This document shows positions 7,105-16,436 of a stretch of DNA of 64,000 nt, piece by piece (the stretch's first letter is position 1; the number at the start of each line of letters is the position of its first letter). The notes below the pieces were generated by a model. It ran no database searches, was not told the DNA's origin, and saw only the letters and a program-made list of their open reading frames with translations. Made by a program: the position numbers and the translations under genes. Origin of the DNA: Paucidesulfovibrio gracilis DSM 16080. Its GTDB lineage: Bacteria > Desulfobacterota > Desulfovibrionia > Desulfovibrionales > Desulfovibrionaceae. Where the stretch lies: contig NZ_FUYC01000001.1 of the NCBI RefSeq assembly GCF_900167125.1, forward strand, positions 248,001 to 312,000. The letters are read 5' to 3'.

Positions 7105-8328
7105 ATGCAGACCATCAATGTGGACGAACTCGCCCCGGACATGATCCTGGCCAAGGACATCCACGGCCCGGACGGACGGTTGCTGCTCGCCGGGAACACC
7201 ATCCTTGAAACACATCATCTACGGGTACTGCGCATCTGGGGCATCACTGAAGCCGTCATCCTCGGCAATGGCACCGAACCAATCCGCCAGGAAGACGATT
7301 TCCCTCCGGAGATTCTACACCGCGCCGAACAGCGGGTCAGCGTGCTCTTTGACGCCTGCTCCGAGGATCACCCCGCGACCACGGAACTCCGCCGACAATG
7401 CTTACTCTTCCGTGCCAGAGCGCTGATGGAAAATCAGGAGCCTCACCGGGTACGTCATTGCCCCCTGGTCGATCCCCCCAAGTCTTCCCCGCCCTCCCTG
7501 GAGGAGATGCTCAAACAGGGCGACGTGTTCATTTCCTTTCCCGAAACATTTTTCCGCATCCTGGAAGTGATTGACGACCCCACGAGCACGGCCCGGCATC
7601 TCGCGGACGTGGTGGGAAAAGACCCGGGCATGACCGCCAAGCTGCTTCGCCTGGTGAACAGCCCTTTTTATGGCTTTTCACGGCCCGTGGAACAAATCGA
7701 ACGGGCCGTTACCCTGGTTGGGACGCGGGAGCTTTCCCAGCTGGCCCTGGGGGTTACCATCATCCAATCCTTTTCCGGCATTTCCACCCCCGCCCCCACC
7801 ACAAAAGCCATCTGGACGCACTCTCTGGCCTGCGGCGTTTTCGCCCGAGTACTTGCTTCTCATCTGCCAGAAATATCTGGTGAAGCACTTTTTGTCGCTG
7901 GTATCCTCCACGATACGGGCCGTCTTGTCATGCTCAGCCGCCTGCCGGAAATCGTGGCCCAGGCCATCATCATTTCCCACCAGGAGTGCCTTCCGCTCTA
8001 TCTGGCCGAGCAACGCCTGCTCGGATGGGACCACACGACCCTGGCCAGAGAACTCTTCCAGCGCTGGAACCTGCCACCCACGCTGTTGGAAACGGCGGCC
8101 GGACATCACGCCCCTACGCTCTGCGCCGAGCCGCGCGGCGCCTCCCTGCTGCACATGGCGGACATGATGACCATTGCCCTGGAATACGGATTCAACGGTA
8201 GTGCGCTCGTCCCGAATCCCGAACCAGGTGCCTGGGAATGCCTGGACGCCCCTCTGAGCATCATAGGACCGACCATCCGCACTGGAGCACGGCAGCTCGA
8301 AGATATTTTAACCCTTTTTCTCTCATGA
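7105..8328 (+). CDS. HDOD-domain signalling protein
   Basis: 407 residues. The N-terminal 70 residues (INVDELAPDMILAKDIHGPDG) resemble the small beta module often found before HD-type output domains. The HDOD domain covers about residues 135-345: FPETFFRILEVIDDP, DPGMTAKLLRLVNSPFYG, AVTLVGTRELSQLALG, then WTHSLACGVFARVLA and LFVAGILHDTGRLVM. HDOD proteins lack the full HD phosphohydrolase site and act as scaffolds in signalling, often tied to c-di-GMP or stress pathways. The stop overlaps the start of the next kinase gene by 4 bases, so the two are coupled and probably one signalling unit. Confidence 0.9.
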   Translation: MQTINVDELAPDMILAKDIHGPDGRLLLAGNTILETHHLRVLRIWGITEAVILGNGTEPIRQEDDFPPEILHRAEQRVSVLFDACSEDHPATTELRRQCLLFRARALMENQEPHRVRHCPLVDPPKSSPPSLEEMLKQGDVFISFPETFFRILEVIDDPTSTARHLADVVGKDPGMTAKLLRLVNSPFYGFSRPVEQIERAVTLVGTRELSQLALGVTIIQSFSGISTPAPTTKAIWTHSLACGVFARVLASHLPEISGEALFVAGILHDTGRLVMLSRLPEIVAQAIIISHQECLPLYLAEQRLLGWDHTTLARELFQRWNLPPTLLETAAGHHAPTLCAEPRGASLLHMADMMTIALEYGFNGSALVPNPEPGAWECLDAPLSIIGPTIRTGARQLEDILTLFLS

Positions 8329-10013
8329 CAAACAGCACAGAAAAACGCATTCAGCGGCTGGAGCAACGCGTCGAAAACCTTACCCGCGAAAAAAACGCCG
8401 CCATGGAAGCCCTGGGACTGGCCTCCTCTCTCGGAGCCTTTGATTCCGGACAAGGCTGCGCCGAATCCACTGAAATTTTTCGCGAACTCACCAGCCGCAT
8501 CCAGGATCTCATGAACGTTTCCCAGGCCGGAGTGTTTCTCATCAACGACGACACCAACGATATCGAACTCGTCTTTGCCCATCCCCAGGAGCAGGAAAAA
8601 AGTCTGGAGTGCGAAATAGAGCGACTCATTCAGGACAACTCCTTTTCCTGGGCCTTGCGGCAACACGGCCCGGTTTTTTTCCTCACCACGGACCGAAAGC
8701 AGGAAATCCTGCTGCATGTCATGGCGACGCGCACCCGCATCCAGGGGATGTTCGCCGCCCTGCTCGACGGAGACCGATCCGGCATACCCGATACCGCACT
8801 GGCCCTGCTCTCCGTGGTGCTCTCCTCCGCGGCCCACGCCCTGGACAATTGTCAGCTGCAGCAGCGGCTCTCCGAAATCAACCGGCACCTGGAACAACGC
8901 ATTGAGCAACGCACCCGCGACCTCCAGGAAGCCAACACCCAATTGAGCACCATTATCCAAGCTGTACCCGCGGGCATCGTGCTCGTCGACGCGGACAATC
9001 ACAGCATCGCCCAGGTCAATAAAACCGCTTTGGACATGCTCGGCGAATCGCTTGAAAATCTCATGGGACGCCCCTGCAAGGAGCGCTTTTGCGAGGAAAA
9101 GCAGCACTGTTGCCCCTGCCTGGACGGGACATGCTGCCCCAAAAAAACCGACAACAAATGTGAAGGAACGCTCCGCACCGCAGACGGAGACATCCGCCAC
9201 GTGATGCGCTCCACAGCGCCCATCAGCCTCGGAGGACACCGCTACCTGCTGGACAGCTTTGTGGACATCACCGAACAAAAAAAACTGATAAAACTTCGCG
9301 AGGACGTGGACCAGATCACCCGGCACGATCTCAAGACCCCGCTCAACGGCATCATTGCCCTGCCTGACATCATTCTCAGCCGAATGGACGGGGAGGACGA
9401 AGAAGTCCGGTCCACACTATACATGATCAAGGAAGCCGGCCTGAAGATGCTCCGCATGATCAACCTTTCGCTCGACATCTTCAAAATGGAGACCGGGAAA
9501 TACGAATACCACCCGGAAAACGTCAACATCGGTCCCATCCTGCGCTCCATTCTCACCGAGCTACAAGACTTGTCCCAGTCCAAATGGATCACGGTCCACA
9601 TCCTGGTCAACGGAGAGAAGCAGGAGAATGCCGACGCATTCATCCTTCGGGGGGAGGAACTGCTCGTCTATTCGCTCCTTTCCAACCTGATAAAAAACGC
9701 CCTGGAAGCCGCCCCGCGTGAAAGCACCGTGCAAATCAACCTGCACCAGAACGCGCATACGGATATCACCATCCACAACATGGGCGTGGTGCCGCAAAGC
9801 ATCCGCGATACGTTCTTTGAAAAATTTGCCACCCTGGGGAAAAAAGGCGGCAGCGGACTCGGCACCTATTCTGCCCTGCTCATCGCCAAAACCATGGGCG
9901 GCGACATTTCCTTCACTTCCTCTGAAGACCACGGAACCAGTATCCGGGTGCGTCTGCCGCTCCGACCGGAGACCCCCGGTTCATCGGCAACCAATCAACC
10001 TGTTGACCAATAG
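8325..10013 (+). CDS. Soluble sensor histidine kinase (coiled coil-GAF-PAS-HisKA-HATPase) with a Cys-rich PAS insert
   Basis: 562 residues; the ATG at 8325 overlaps the HDOD stop. An N-terminal coiled coil (about residues 5-25) leads to a GAF-like domain (about 40-180), a second coiled coil (LEQRIEQRTRDLQEAN), and a PAS domain (about 207-320, ending VDITEQKK). Inside the PAS, residues 251-279 hold eight cysteines, arranged C-x4-C-x5-CC-x-C-x4-CC-x7-C. The H-box TRHDLKTPLNGI carries the phospho-acceptor at His334. The ATPase has NLIKNALEAAP and GGSGLGTYSALLIAKTMGG. There are no membrane segments. The Cys cluster could bind Fe-S, zinc or sense redox state; that is inference. Together with the HDOD protein and the UspA-type gene it forms a stress-signalling group. 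Confidence 0.92.
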   Translation: MTNSTEKRIQRLEQRVENLTREKNAAMEALGLASSLGAFDSGQGCAESTEIFRELTSRIQDLMNVSQAGVFLINDDTNDIELVFAHPQEQEKSLECEIERLIQDNSFSWALRQHGPVFFLTTDRKQEILLHVMATRTRIQGMFAALLDGDRSGIPDTALALLSVVLSSAAHALDNCQLQQRLSEINRHLEQRIEQRTRDLQEANTQLSTIIQAVPAGIVLVDADNHSIAQVNKTALDMLGESLENLMGRPCKERFCEEKQHCCPCLDGTCCPKKTDNKCEGTLRTADGDIRHVMRSTAPISLGGHRYLLDSFVDITEQKKLIKLREDVDQITRHDLKTPLNGIIALPDIILSRMDGEDEEVRSTLYMIKEAGLKMLRMINLSLDIFKMETGKYEYHPENVNIGPILRSILTELQDLSQSKWITVHILVNGEKQENADAFILRGEELLVYSLLSNLIKNALEAAPRESTVQINLHQNAHTDITIHNMGVVPQSIRDTFFEKFATLGKKGGSGLGTYSALLIAKTMGGDISFTSSEDHGTSIRVRLPLRPETPGSSATNQPVDQ

Positions 10014-10092
10014 GCCACGAAATACTACCGATTCTGTACCAAGTACCGTTGGATACCTCTGCGCCCAACCGCAACAACAAGGGAGCTGACGC

Positions 10093-10521
10093 ATGATCAA
10101 CGTGAAAAAAATCCTTCTGCCCGTGGACGACTCCGAATACTCCACACGCGCCGCAGAAATGACGGCACGCGTGGCCCAAAACTTCGCGGCCCAGGTGGTG
10201 GTCCTCTCCTGCTACCGTATCTACAAGGTGCCGCAGTTCGACGACGACACCCTGGGACGCGCCATGGACGAACTCATTAAGGAACGCGCCGCCATTATCG
10301 AACGGCAAACCGCGCCCCTGCGTCAGTTTGAGGTGGAATATGAAACGCGCATCGAAGGCGGACGTCCCAGCAACATCGTCCCCCGATTCGCCCAGGAGGA
10401 AGGCGTGGACCTCGTGATTATGGGATCCAAAGGACGCGGCGACCTGGAGGGACTGCTGCTCGGCAGCGTGACCCACAAGGTCATGCAGAGCGTCCAATGC
10501 CCCGTGCTTGTGGTGAAATAA
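10093..10521 (+). CDS. Universal stress protein, UspA family
   Basis: 142 residues preceded by AGGGAGCTG. It begins KKILLPVDDSEYSTRAAEM with the ATP-site Asp and ends with MGSKGRGDLEGLLLGSVTHKVMQ and CPVLVVK, i.e. the G-2x-G-9x-G-S/T nucleotide-binding motif of ATP-binding Usp proteins. Single-domain length is normal. It lies 79 bases after the kinase gene in the same direction and probably belongs to the HDOD-kinase transcription unit. Confidence 0.93.
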   Translation: MINVKKILLPVDDSEYSTRAAEMTARVAQNFAAQVVVLSCYRIYKVPQFDDDTLGRAMDELIKERAAIIERQTAPLRQFEVEYETRIEGGRPSNIVPRFAQEEGVDLVIMGSKGRGDLEGLLLGSVTHKVMQSVQCPVLVVK

Positions 10522-10614
10522 CAAAAAGCATGCCTGCGCACCCCGCGAAAGACCGAAGGCAAAGTCCTTCCGCAGCGGGTGGACGCAGCTCTGAAAAATC
10601 AACTTCCATAAAAC

Positions 10615-10642
10615 AAAAGGAACGGCACGCGCCGTTCCTTTT
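10615..10642. terminator. Bidirectional terminator between uspA and paaK
   Basis: 12-bp perfect inverted repeat AAAAGGAACGGC (10615-10626) and GCCGTTCCTTTT (10631-10642) with a 4-base loop. The A/T ends give a T tract on either strand, so it can serve the convergent stress-protein gene (+) and CoA-ligase gene (-). Confidence 0.85.
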
Positions 10643-10741
10643 CTCTTGCATGGCAAAACCTGATACGCGGTCCCCGATCAACTCTTGTCTCCCGCTTGCT
10701 GCGGCGCACCGTGCGGATCGGACGTAACCGCGGTCTCGTGG

Positions 10742-12040
10742 TCAGTCCTCTCCCCGATCATCCTGCACGCGCTTGGTTTTGGCGAAGCTGCGTGGCAACG
10801 CTCCGGGCCGCTGCACTTCCACCTCGGTCCGTACCAAAATCTGTTTGCGGATTTCATCGGATACAGCTTTGGCAAGCCGAACGTCATCCACCTGCTGCCC
10901 GCCCTCCGGCAGACGTTCCACACGCACGAGCATATGGTCCAATCCTTCCCGCCGGGAAAGCATGATCTGGTATTCCGAAGCCAGTTCCGGGAACAGTTCC
11001 AACACCGAGGCAATCTGGCCGGGATAGATGTTCACACCCCGGAAGATAAACATATCGTCGGACCGGCCCATGATTTTGTCATGCCGGGGCATGCAGCAGC
11101 CGCATGCACAGGGTCCGGGCAATACGCGGGTCAGGTCGCGAGTGCGGTAGCGCACCAGAGGGGAGGCCTCCTTACACAGCGTGGTGACCACCAATTCGCC
11201 CACCTCGCCCGGCTCCACGGGCTGGAGTGTGGCCGGATCCAGAATTTCCACGATATAGATGTCGCCCCAGTAGTGAATGCCGTTGCGGGCCTCGCATTCC
11301 AAGCCCGCGCCTGGCCCGTAGAGTTCGGTCATGCCGGAAATGTCGAAACTGCTTTCCAGGCCGAGCGCCTGCTCGAACTGACGTCGCATCTTGGGCGTAT
11401 GCGCCTCGGAACCGAAAATTGCGGTCCGCAAGTTGATCTTGTCGGCCAGGCCGCGTTTCTGGACTTCCTCCCCCATGAGCAAAGCCATGGACGCGGTGGA
11501 GCACAGAGCCGTTGACCCAAGATCCTGTAACATTTGCAATTGGATGTCGATAAGCCCGGGTCCGACGGGCAAGGCCATTGCGCCGAAATGCTCACAACCG
11601 AGCTGAAACCCGGCCCCGGCGGTCCACAGGCCGTAGCCCACGCAAATTTGCACGCGGTCCATGGGCGTGAGTCCGGCCAGCTCGTAACAGCGGGCAAACA
11701 TATTCTTCCAAACGTCCACGTCTTTTTGCGTGTAGGAAAGCACCTTGCGCTTTCCCGTGGTGCCGCTGGAGGCATGCACGCGGACAATGTCCTGCTCGGG
11801 GACGGATAGCAGCGGAAGCGGATACCCTTCCTTGAGATCATCCGCCGTGGTCAGCGGCAAGGAGCGCAAATCATCCAGGCTGCGAATCCCCTCCGGGTCC
11901 ACGCCCGCCTCACGGATTCGCTCGCGGTAAAAAGGGCTGCCCTCACAGACATGTTTCACGGTCCATTGCAGCCCGCTGAGCTGGGTTGCGGCAATCTGTT
12001 CCTCGTCCATCTGCGGAATAAAGCGGTATTGGCCCGCCAT
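10742..12040 (-). CDS. paaK: Phenylacetate-CoA ligase (AMP-forming)
   Basis: 432 residues, the usual PaaK length. It activates aryl acetic acids (phenylacetate, indoleacetate) to CoA thioesters through an acyl-adenylate. Motifs: the P-loop-like VHASSGTTGKRK (about residue 89-100), YGPGAGLECEARNG, the adenylate-forming RTRDLTRVLPGPCACG, and MGRSDDMFIFRGVNIYPGQI before the mobile C-terminal subdomain. The insert CACGCC is typical of PaaK. In sulfate reducers such ligases often stand alone and probably serve ferredoxin-linked catabolism of aromatic amino acids; no iorAB partner is visible here. Divergently transcribed from the prepilin peptidase. Confidence 0.93.
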   Translation of the reverse strand: MAGQYRFIPQMDEEQIAATQLSGLQWTVKHVCEGSPFYRERIREAGVDPEGIRSLDDLRSLPLTTADDLKEGYPLPLLSVPEQDIVRVHASSGTTGKRKVLSYTQKDVDVWKNMFARCYELAGLTPMDRVQICVGYGLWTAGAGFQLGCEHFGAMALPVGPGLIDIQLQMLQDLGSTALCSTASMALLMGEEVQKRGLADKINLRTAIFGSEAHTPKMRRQFEQALGLESSFDISGMTELYGPGAGLECEARNGIHYWGDIYIVEILDPATLQPVEPGEVGELVVTTLCKEASPLVRYRTRDLTRVLPGPCACGCCMPRHDKIMGRSDDMFIFRGVNIYPGQIASVLELFPELASEYQIMLSRREGLDHMLVRVERLPEGGQQVDDVRLAKAVSDEIRKQILVRTEVEVQRPGALPRSFAKTKRVQDDRGED

Positions 12041-12155
12041 GCGCTTTCTCCTTCTGGGTCTCGGCTTGTGGCTCCCGGCGAAATCGGCTAGGCCGGGGGG
12101 TGCGATTAGTCATGCAGTAAATTACGCTTTTCTTCAAGTCAGGGAGCGACTCTCC

Positions 12156-12959
12156 ATGCCATTGAATCCTTTTGATTTCGCAGCGTTGGTCCTTGGTTTG
12201 ATCATGGGCAGCTTTTCCACAGCCTGCGTGCATCGCTGGCTGAACCGCATCTCCCTGGTGGATCCGGCCCGGTCCTTTTGTCCCCATTGCCAGACCACGC
12301 TCCCCTGGTGGCAAAACATCCCCCTGTTGAGCTTTGTCCTGCTACGGGGACGTTGCGCCCATTGCAAGGAACGCATCAGCTGGCGATACCCCGCCCTGGA
12401 GCTGCTTTCCGGTCTTTGGGGATTGGCCCTGGCCATGGTCTACGGTCCGGGCTGGCCCTTTGCCGCCCTGTTCGTGCTGGGAGGCATGCTGCTCACCGCA
12501 AGCTTCATCGACCTGGAATCCTTTCTGCTCCCGGATGTGATCACGCTCCCGGGCGCGGTTCTGGCCCTGCTCACCGCAACCTTTCTGCTCGGTCCCGGTT
12601 CCGGTCCCGACGCGTGGATCGCCAGCGGCACCACGGCGCTTTGGGGCGCAGGACTCGGCGGCGGCGGATTCTGGCTCCTGCGCCTGGGGTATCGCGCCTT
12701 GCGCGGCGGCGAGGGGCTGGGCCTTGGCGACGTGAAACTTATGCTGCTCATCGGCGCGCTCGTCGGTCCACAGGGACTGCCGTTGCTGCTGCTCCTGGCA
12801 GGCGTCACGGCGCTGCTGGCGGCCATCATTTATATGATCCGCACGGGGCAGGGAGGGCAAGCGCCCATCCCTTTCGGTCCCTTTCTTTCCCTTGCCTGCA
12901 TGGTCCACCTGCTTTGGGGACCGCAAATCCAACACTGGTGGCTGAACCTGCTGCGCTGA
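12156..12959 (+). CDS. pilD: Type IV prepilin peptidase / N-methyltransferase (A24A)
   Basis: 267 residues from the ATG at 12156, with AGGGAG about 10 bases upstream; the longer open frame would overlap the paaK promoter. An inner-membrane aspartic protease that cleaves and N-methylates type IV pilin-like proteins. Features: N-terminal helix LVLGLIMGSFSTACVHR, zinc-binding FCPHC (about residue 40-45) and RCAHC (about 66-70), followed by the first catalytic Asp in SFIDLESFLLPD and the second in GEGLGLGDVKLM (GxGD). About seven to eight membrane helices. No pilus genes adjoin it. Confidence 0.93.
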   Translation: MPLNPFDFAALVLGLIMGSFSTACVHRWLNRISLVDPARSFCPHCQTTLPWWQNIPLLSFVLLRGRCAHCKERISWRYPALELLSGLWGLALAMVYGPGWPFAALFVLGGMLLTASFIDLESFLLPDVITLPGAVLALLTATFLLGPGSGPDAWIASGTTALWGAGLGGGGFWLLRLGYRALRGGEGLGLGDVKLMLLIGALVGPQGLPLLLLLAGVTALLAAIIYMIRTGQGGQAPIPFGPFLSLACMVHLLWGPQIQHWWLNLLR

Positions 12960-12964
12960 TTTTG

Positions 12965-13000
12965 CCCGGCATGGTCCACTATCGGACCGGCCAGTTGCCG
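12965..13000 (-). terminator. Weak hairpin, possible end of the aro-trp operon
   Basis: GGTCC (12973-12977) pairs with GGACC (12984-12988) between the convergent trpA and pilD genes. There is no good U tract on either strand, so factor-dependent or no termination is equally possible. Confidence 0.3.
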
Positions 13001-13014
13001 CTGCCTGCCCCCCT

Positions 13015-13782
13015 TTATCTCCAGCGATCCATAAACTCGCCCACGGTGCCGCCATCGTCCAGGTGTTCAATGAGTGCGGAACCGAACACGGCCGCATCCA
13101 CCAACCCGGTAAGTTCCGCAAGCTGCTCGGGACGGCGAAGCCCGAAGCCAAGGGCCAGGGGAACATCAAAGGCCGCTTTGGCCAGTTCCAGCCGGGCGCG
13201 CACCTGGGCGGGCAGGCTCTCCCGCGCGCCCGTGGTGCCGAGTACGGATACGAAATACGCAAATCCGCGAGCATGCTTCGCATACAGCGCCATGCGTTCG
13301 GCATCGGTGTTCAGCCCCACCAGCGGAATCAAGGCCACGCCCTGCTCCTCCAAAACCGAACGCACCTCGTCAGCCTCCTCATAGGGCAAATCCGCCAGGA
13401 TCACGCCGCCCACGTCAGCCCGCGCCGCATCCCGCGCAAACCGTTCCAGGCCGTACTGCAATACGGGATTGAGGTATCCCATGAGCACCAGTCCGGCCCG
13501 GAATTCACGTTTTTGCAATTCGGATAAAATCCATTCCAAATTCACGCCATTTTCCAATGCCTTGAGCGAGGCCCGCTCCACAACCGGCCCATCCGCCACG
13601 GGGTCGGAAAACGGCATGCCGATCTCAATCACGGCCGCGCCCTTGGTATCCAGCCCCACCAGGGTCTGCCAAAAGGTTTCCCGGTGCGGATACCCGGCGG
13701 GCAAAAACGGTACCAGGGCGGGACGGCCCTTGGCTGTGGCCTCTTCAATGCGTTGCGTCAGTTTTTCGCTTGGCGCGCTCAT
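13015..13782 (-). CDS. trpA: Tryptophan synthase alpha subunit
   Basis: 255 residues. Cleaves indole-3-glycerol phosphate to indole, which is channelled to TrpB. The catalytic Glu and Asp lie in AAVIEIGMPFSDPVADGP, the TrpA signature. The phosphate-binding part is near SVLGTTGARESLP and GFGLRRPEQL. Last gene of the twelve-gene aromatic operon; its start overlaps the stop of trpB by 1 base. Normal length, no damage seen. Confidence 0.97.
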   Translation of the reverse strand: MSAPSEKLTQRIEEATAKGRPALVPFLPAGYPHRETFWQTLVGLDTKGAAVIEIGMPFSDPVADGPVVERASLKALENGVNLEWILSELQKREFRAGLVLMGYLNPVLQYGLERFARDAARADVGGVILADLPYEEADEVRSVLEEQGVALIPLVGLNTDAERMALYAKHARGFAYFVSVLGTTGARESLPAQVRARLELAKAAFDVPLALGFGLRRPEQLAELTGLVDAAVFGSALIEHLDDGGTVGEFMDRWR

Positions 13783-14942
13783 TACAAATACTCCTCCACG
13801 ATTCCCATATCCTTATCGCCCCGGCCCGAAAGGCAGACCAGCACCGATTGTCCCTGCAACTCCCCGGCGTGCTCCATGACCCAGCCCACGGCGTGGGAAC
13901 TTTCCAGCGCCGGAATAATCCCCTCGGTGCGCGAAAGGGTTTGAAACGCCTTCAACGCCTGGGCATCGTCGCATGTGCCGTACCGGACGCGCCCCGAGGC
14001 GTGGTACATGGCGTGCTCCGGTCCGACGCCAGGATAATCCAGCCCGGCGGAAACCGAGTGGGAAGGAAGAATCTGGCCTTCCCCGGTTTGCAACAGCTTG
14101 GTCTTCATGCCGTGCAACACCCCGTCCGTCCCCAGGTTCAGCGGCGCGGAATTGTAGCACCCGGGTTCCCCGGTGCCTGCGGCCTCCACGCCCACCAGTT
14201 GCACGGACTCGTCCGGCACAAAATGATGGAACATGCCGATGGCGTTGGATCCGCCGCCCACGCAGGCGGAAACCACGTCCGGCAGGACGCCGTTCTTCTC
14301 CAGAAACTGCTTTCGCGCCTCATGCGAAATCACGGCCTGGAAATCACGCACCAGCAGAGGAAACGGATGCGGCCCGGCCGCCGTGCCGAAACAATAGTGC
14401 GTGTCGGCCTGATCCGCGATCCAACGGCGCAAGGCCTCGTTGATGGCGTCCTTAAGCGTTCTGGTGCCGGATTGCACGGCCACCACCTCGGCCCCGAGCA
14501 ATTCCATGCGGCGCACGTTCACGTTTTGCCGTTCCACGTCCACTGCGCCCATGTAGACCACGCAGTTCAACCCCAGCAACGCCGCGGCCGTGGCCGTGGC
14601 CACACCGTGCATGCCCGCCCCGGTCTCGGCCAGCAGGGTGGTCTTGCCCATGCGTTTGGTCAGCAGCGCCTGGCCAATGGTATTGTTCACCTTGTGCGCG
14701 CCCGTATGATTCAAATCCTCCCGCTTGAGCCAGAGATCCAGGCCCAGTTGCGCGGAAAGATTGCGGCAGTGGGTGATGGGCGAGGGGCGGCCCACATACT
14801 CCTGAAGATACCCCATCAGCTCATCCTGAAACGCCGGAGTCTGCACAATGCTCTCCAGGGCTTCCTCCAGTTCCAGCAAAGGCGGCATCAACAATTCCGG
14901 TACGAATTGGCCGCCAAATGATCCAAAATAGCCTTTTTTCAT
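13782..14942 (-). CDS. trpB: Tryptophan synthase beta subunit
   Basis: 386 residues from the ATG at 14942 (MKKGYFGSFGGQFVPE), with AGGAG 10 bases upstream; an in-frame GTG at 14960 overlapping trpF is the alternative. PLP enzyme that joins indole and serine. The PLP lysine lies in NHTGAHKVNN and the phosphate-binding loop is VGGGSNAIGMFH. TrpB1-type length and partner spacing, next to trpA, consistent with an alpha2-beta2 complex. Confidence 0.97.
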   Translation of the reverse strand: MKKGYFGSFGGQFVPELLMPPLLELEEALESIVQTPAFQDELMGYLQEYVGRPSPITHCRNLSAQLGLDLWLKREDLNHTGAHKVNNTIGQALLTKRMGKTTLLAETGAGMHGVATATAAALLGLNCVVYMGAVDVERQNVNVRRMELLGAEVVAVQSGTRTLKDAINEALRRWIADQADTHYCFGTAAGPHPFPLLVRDFQAVISHEARKQFLEKNGVLPDVVSACVGGGSNAIGMFHHFVPDESVQLVGVEAAGTGEPGCYNSAPLNLGTDGVLHGMKTKLLQTGEGQILPSHSVSAGLDYPGVGPEHAMYHASGRVRYGTCDDAQALKAFQTLSRTEGIIPALESSHAVGWVMEHAGELQGQSVLVCLSGRGDKDMGIVEEYL

Positions 14943-14949
14943 CTCCGCT

Positions 14950-15654
14950 TCACTCCTCACGTTCCACGACGCTCCGCTCCGGTGCGCCGCTGTATATGAT
15001 CCGCATGACCTGTTTTACTTCTTCCAGATTCTTTTTTCCCGGCGCGGTTTCCACGCCCGAACTCATGTCCACTCCGTGCGGCCGCGGCAGGCCCGGTTCT
15101 TCCAAGGCCGTCAGAACAGCGGGCAGCGTGGTCGGTCCCAGCCCCCCGGCAAGCAGCCAGGGACGCGGAGACCGCACCCCGGACAGCAAGCCGGGATCAA
15201 ATCCTCGTCCATGCCCGCCGCCGCCCTTTCCCGCATCCAGCAGCATCCATCCGCACACCGGAGCAAAGCGCTCCAGATCATCCTGCAATGCCCGGGAAGA
15301 GGCGTATCGTTCCGGCCAGAACACCTTGATGATCCGTTCCCGGCCCAAGGCGCTGACCAGCTGGCCGCACACTTCAAATCCATGGTTTCCGTCGCGCCCA
15401 TGCCCGCCGTGCAGCTGGACCATGTCCAGACCACAACGGTGCGTCAGGGCAACGACATCGGACACGCCCTGCTTGACGAACACTCCGACCTTGCGCGCCC
15501 CGCCGGATCGAACCAGCGACACCATGGCCGGATCCGCACAACGGCGGCTTGATGCATGGAAAATGAACCCGAGCAGGTCCGCGCCAAGCTCCATGCAAGC
15601 CCGGGCCTCCTGCTCCGAGGTCAGACCGCAAATCTTCACCAGGGGCCGCCTCAT
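14950..15654 (-). CDS. trpF: Phosphoribosylanthranilate isomerase
   Basis: 234 residues. The N-terminal VKICGLTSEQEA contains the general-base Cys, and WMLLDAGKGGGGHGRGFD contains the general-acid Asp. (beta/alpha)8 enzyme converting PRA to CdRP. The ATG overlaps the trpC stop (ATGA), so the two are coupled but unfused. The active-site loop is Gly-rich (GKGGGGHGRG) in place of the common GGTG form, a family variation. Confidence 0.95.
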   Translation of the reverse strand: MRRPLVKICGLTSEQEARACMELGADLLGFIFHASSRRCADPAMVSLVRSGGARKVGVFVKQGVSDVVALTHRCGLDMVQLHGGHGRDGNHGFEVCGQLVSALGRERIIKVFWPERYASSRALQDDLERFAPVCGWMLLDAGKGGGGHGRGFDPGLLSGVRSPRPWLLAGGLGPTTLPAVLTALEEPGLPRPHGVDMSSGVETAPGKKNLEEVKQVMRIIYSGAPERSVVEREE

Positions 15655-16436
15655 GAGACCTCCGGTCCCCCGGCCCGGGCCAGGGATCGGACCACGGACC
15701 CGGGATCAGGATCCGCCATGATGGCGGTCCCCACCAGCACGGCATCGTACCCCATGGCCGCAGCGGACCGGACCTGGGATGGCTCGGAAACACCGCTCGC
15801 CGCGATCCAGACCTCCCCGGCCCCCCGCCGGGCCGCAAGCCGTTCAATATTTCCCCGGTCCACTTCCAACGTGTCCAGATCCCGAGCATTCACCTGAATG
15901 ATCCCGGCCCCGGCCAGGCGTGCTGATGCAAGATCCTGTTCATCAAAGATCTCCACCACGGCCTCCAATTCCAACGCCGTGGCACGCTGGATCATTGCAG
16001 CCAGGGCATCCACGTCCGGAAACATACGCACGATCAACAGCAGGGCCGAAGCCGGGCTGGAGGCCGTGGCATCCACCTGGAGCGGATCAAACAGGAAATC
16101 CTTGCGCAGCAGGGGCAATCCATGCCCGGCACAGGCACCCAGGAACGCGAAATCTCCTTTGAAAAATGTCTCCTCCGTGAGCACACTCATGGCAGCGGCT
16201 CCATTTTCCTCAAACAACGACGCGGCATCGCGGGGCAGCAATGTGCCGTTGATATGCCCCATGCTGGGCGAGGCTCGCTTATATTCCGCGATAAGCGCCC
16301 CTGGACCGCGACCGCGCAACCGCGCTGAAAAGGACGGACGATGCCCGTACCAGGGCCGCGGCATGGCGCCGCGTTCCGCCAGTTCCCGAAGTTGCGCGAT
16401 TTCCATCGCCTTGGCCTCGCGAAAACGATTCAGCAT
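15651..16436 (-). CDS. trpC: Indole-3-glycerol phosphate synthase
   Basis: 261 residues from the ATG at 16436, which lies inside the end of trpD and has GGGGAGG 4 bases upstream. Motifs: catalytic Lys in IAEYKRASPSMGHI, LRKDFLFDPLQV with the second Lys, EIFDEQDL, IIQVNARDLDTLEVD, and AASGVSEPSQV. Converts CdRP to indole-3-glycerol phosphate. Overlaps trpD by 7 bases and trpF by 4. Confidence 0.96.
   Translation of the reverse strand: MLNRFREAKAMEIAQLRELAERGAMPRPWYGHRPSFSARLRGRGPGALIAEYKRASPSMGHINGTLLPRDAASLFEENGAAAMSVLTEETFFKGDFAFLGACAGHGLPLLRKDFLFDPLQVDATASSPASALLLIVRMFPDVDALAAMIQRATALELEAVVEIFDEQDLASARLAGAGIIQVNARDLDTLEVDRGNIERLAARRGAGEVWIAASGVSEPSQVRSAAAMGYDAVLVGTAIMADPDPGSVVRSLARAGGPEVS

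Noticed and set aside
13770-14921. Long plus-strand open frame opposite trpB
   Set aside because: Shadow of trpB with no ribosome site and no recognisable protein features.
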